From assembly GCF_023734115.1 (NCBI RefSeq), contig NZ_AP025737.1, positions 2,356,001 to 2,420,000 on the forward strand: DNA of 64,000 nucleotides, read 5' to 3'. Origin of the DNA: Herbiconiux sp. L3-i23 (GTDB lineage Bacteria; Actinomycetota; Actinomycetes; Actinomycetales; Microbacteriaceae). The notes below the pieces were generated by a model. The model was not told the DNA's origin. It searched no databases and worked only from the letters and a program-made list of their open reading frames with translations. This document shows, piece by piece, positions 61,918-64,000 of this stretch. Each line of letters starts with the position of its first letter. The stretch's first letter is position 1. The position numbers were made by a program, and so were the translations under genes.

Positions 61918-62692
61918 CTCGACGCCGGAACGCACTCGCGACCGACGCCGAATCTGGTGGGAGATCGCGATCGTCCTCGGACTATCGCTTGGCGCCTCGG
62001 CCGTGTATTCCCTCGTCGCCATAGTCAACCGGCTGACCCGCGAGGAGTCGCTCGGCTCGCAGACGGCGACGCTCAATCAGAGCCTCAGCGACCGGCCCGT
62101 CTTCGACCTCGTCTACCAGCTGCTGTCGATCTTTTTCGACCTGGTGCCGGTCGCCCTCGTCATCTACCTGCTGTGGCTGCCCGGACGCTCGGCCTTCCGC
62201 CGCATCGGCTTTGACTTCACCCGGCCGGGTCGCGACGCCGTCTCGGGGCTGGCGCTGGCCGCGATCATCGGGATCCCGGGAATCGGGCTCTACCTCGGCG
62301 CCCGCGCGCTCGACATCAACGTCGGCATCAACACGTCAGGGCTCGACGCCTACTGGTGGACGATCCCGGTCCTCGTGCTGTCCGCGTTGCGGGCGGCGCT
62401 CAGCGAGGAGCTCACCGTCGTCGGCTACCTCTTCACCCGGCTGCGCGAGATCGGCTGGGGCACCTGGCCGATCATCATCGCGAGTGCTCTGCTCCGCGGC
62501 AGCTACCACCTGTACCAAGGCTTCGGCGGGTTCATCGGCAACGCGATCATGGGCGTCGTATTCGGCTGGGTGTATGTGAAGTGGGGGCGCACCGCTCCTC
62601 TCGTGGTCGCCCACTTGATCCTCGACGTCGTGTCGTTCCTCGGCCTTCCGCTCGCGGTGGCCTGGTTCCCGGACCTTTTCGGCACCGCCTGA
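61823..62692 (+). CDS. CPBP-family intramembrane protease
   Basis: From ATG 61823 this is a 289-aa protein. The first 45 residues are translated from the repeat elements. The conserved part starts at IWWEIAIVLGLSLGASAVYS and has six to eight helices. The CPBP/Abi motifs are SEELTVVGYLFTRL (Glu-Glu), LLRGSYHLYQGFGG (catalytic-type His) and PLVVAHLILDVV. The first motif has Gly where most members have Arg after the Glu pair. Such proteases process prenylated or other membrane proteins; the partner is unknown. The true start is uncertain because no ribosome site is evident inside the repeat. Confidence 0.78.
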   Translation: MNARFGGNASPERAVSPPASGVPGESARSGGPSTPERTRDRRRIWWEIAIVLGLSLGASAVYSLVAIVNRLTREESLGSQTATLNQSLSDRPVFDLVYQLLSIFFDLVPVALVIYLLWLPGRSAFRRIGFDFTRPGRDAVSGLALAAIIGIPGIGLYLGARALDINVGINTSGLDAYWWTIPVLVLSALRAALSEELTVVGYLFTRLREIGWGTWPIIIASALLRGSYHLYQGFGGFIGNAIMGVVFGWVYVKWGRTAPLVVAHLILDVVSFLGLPLAVAWFPDLFGTA

Positions 62693-62709
62693 CCTTCTGA
62701 ACCACGGTC

Positions 62710-62799
62710 GCTGACCGAATGCAGGAGATTTTGCTCCGAGGAGGCCGATTCGGGCCCGATGCAGGCCTTCGGCGTTGGAATCTCCTGAATTTGGTCAGC
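62710..62799. repeat. CTGACCGAATGCAGGAGATT inverted repeat
   Basis: The left arm GCTGACCGAATGCAGGAGAT (62710-62729) pairs imperfectly with ATCTCCTGAATTTGGTCAGC (62780-62799). A loop of about 50 nt holds GGCCGATTCGGGCC, itself a small palindrome. It lies after the CPBP gene. It is probably another dispersed palindromic element. Confidence 0.75.
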
Positions 62800-62879
62800 C
62801 CTGCGAGACCCGGCGAACTCCCAGGTCGACACGCCGACACCACCACACGCAACATGCGAGCGTCCGCGCGCGATCCGAC

Positions 62880-62937
62880 CGAGGTGCCCAGTTCTGCGGG
62901 GGCTCGCGCCCTGCGACCCGCAGAACTGGGCACCTCG
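62880..62937. repeat. Complete CCCGCAGAACTGGGCACCTCG palindrome
   Basis: CGAGGTGCCCAGTTCTGCGGG (62880-62900) pairs with its exact complement at 62917-62937 around a 16-nt loop. This is a perfect 21-bp inverted repeat and the intact copy of the element truncated at the window start. It lies 10 bp past the gcvP stop. Confidence 0.88.
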
Positions 62938-62946
62938 AGCGATGCG

Positions 62947-64000
<1,054 letters not shown>

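Overview
The window is high-GC actinobacterial DNA. The use of GTG/TTG starts, TatB, a DUF3117 protein, DapD/DapE, a GPH-type MFS transporter, a mycofactocin-type SDR, many leaderless promoters and dense palindromic intergenic repeats suggest a member of Microbacteriaceae or a close relative. This is inferred from gene content; no alignment was run.

Layout. (1) 0-8 kb: a PHP phosphoesterase, a membrane-anchored EEP-fold hydrolase, aminopeptidase P, a general-stress membrane protein, then a tightly overlapping run of MgtE/CBS-like protein, DUF1003 protein and Mrp ATPase. (2) 8-12 kb: a small membrane protein divergent from a LysR regulator, followed by a PLP decarboxylase and an MFS carrier. 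(3) 12-17.7 kb: tatB, an O-methyltransferase, DUF3117, a PIG-V-like mannosyltransferase, dapE and dapD, and a membrane protein. From memory, mgtE-DUF1003-mrp...tatB-OMT...DUF3117...dapE/dapD is an ancient actinobacterial neighbourhood. (4) 17.7-24.8 kb: a DUF4062-STAND-TPR protein head to head with a receiver/FAD-oxidoreductase fusion, an approximately 800-bp repeat field, citrate synthase and a ferredoxin.

(5) 24.9-40.9 kb: a ROK repressor and two long translationally coupled operons. Together they form a catabolic module: AA_synth-family protein, isochorismatase-like hydrolase, enamidase-like amidohydrolase, nucleoside hydrolase, SDR, type III CoA-transferase, glutaryl-type acyl-CoA dehydrogenase, then an Rbs-type ABC importer, TIM-barrel isomerase, mycofactocin-type SDR, Gfo/Idh/MocA dehydrogenase, epimerase-like protein and another SDR. 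The two operon promoters carry the same operator in the same geometry, so one regulator probably controls both. I infer uptake and breakdown of a glycosylated N-heterocycle or a similar compound, ending in CoA-linked oxidation; the substrate is unknown.

(6) 40.9-46.8 kb: a block of different character that looks like an acquired defence or conflict island. It holds a phage-like MazG pyrophosphohydrolase, a P-loop kinase fused to a PurZ-like adenylosuccinate-synthetase domain in which the catalytic Asp is replaced by Ser, a protein with possible ADP-ribosyltransferase-like features, and an opposing operon with a MerR-HTH/SF2 helicase and a four-cysteine small protein. The MazG + PurZ pair mirrors the phage pathway to 2-aminoadenine (Z) nucleotides, but no phage structural genes are visible. 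This is the best candidate for an undescribed system.

(7) 47-52 kb: a GntR regulator, an aldehyde dehydrogenase and a divergent D-2-hydroxyacid dehydrogenase/Fe-S fusion sharing a palindromic control region. (8) 52-64 kb: small membrane and lipoprotein genes, typA, a peptide ABC transporter operon, a DCC-family thiol oxidoreductase, a CPBP protease and the 3' part of gcvP. At least five families of palindromic repeats occupy the intergenic spaces.
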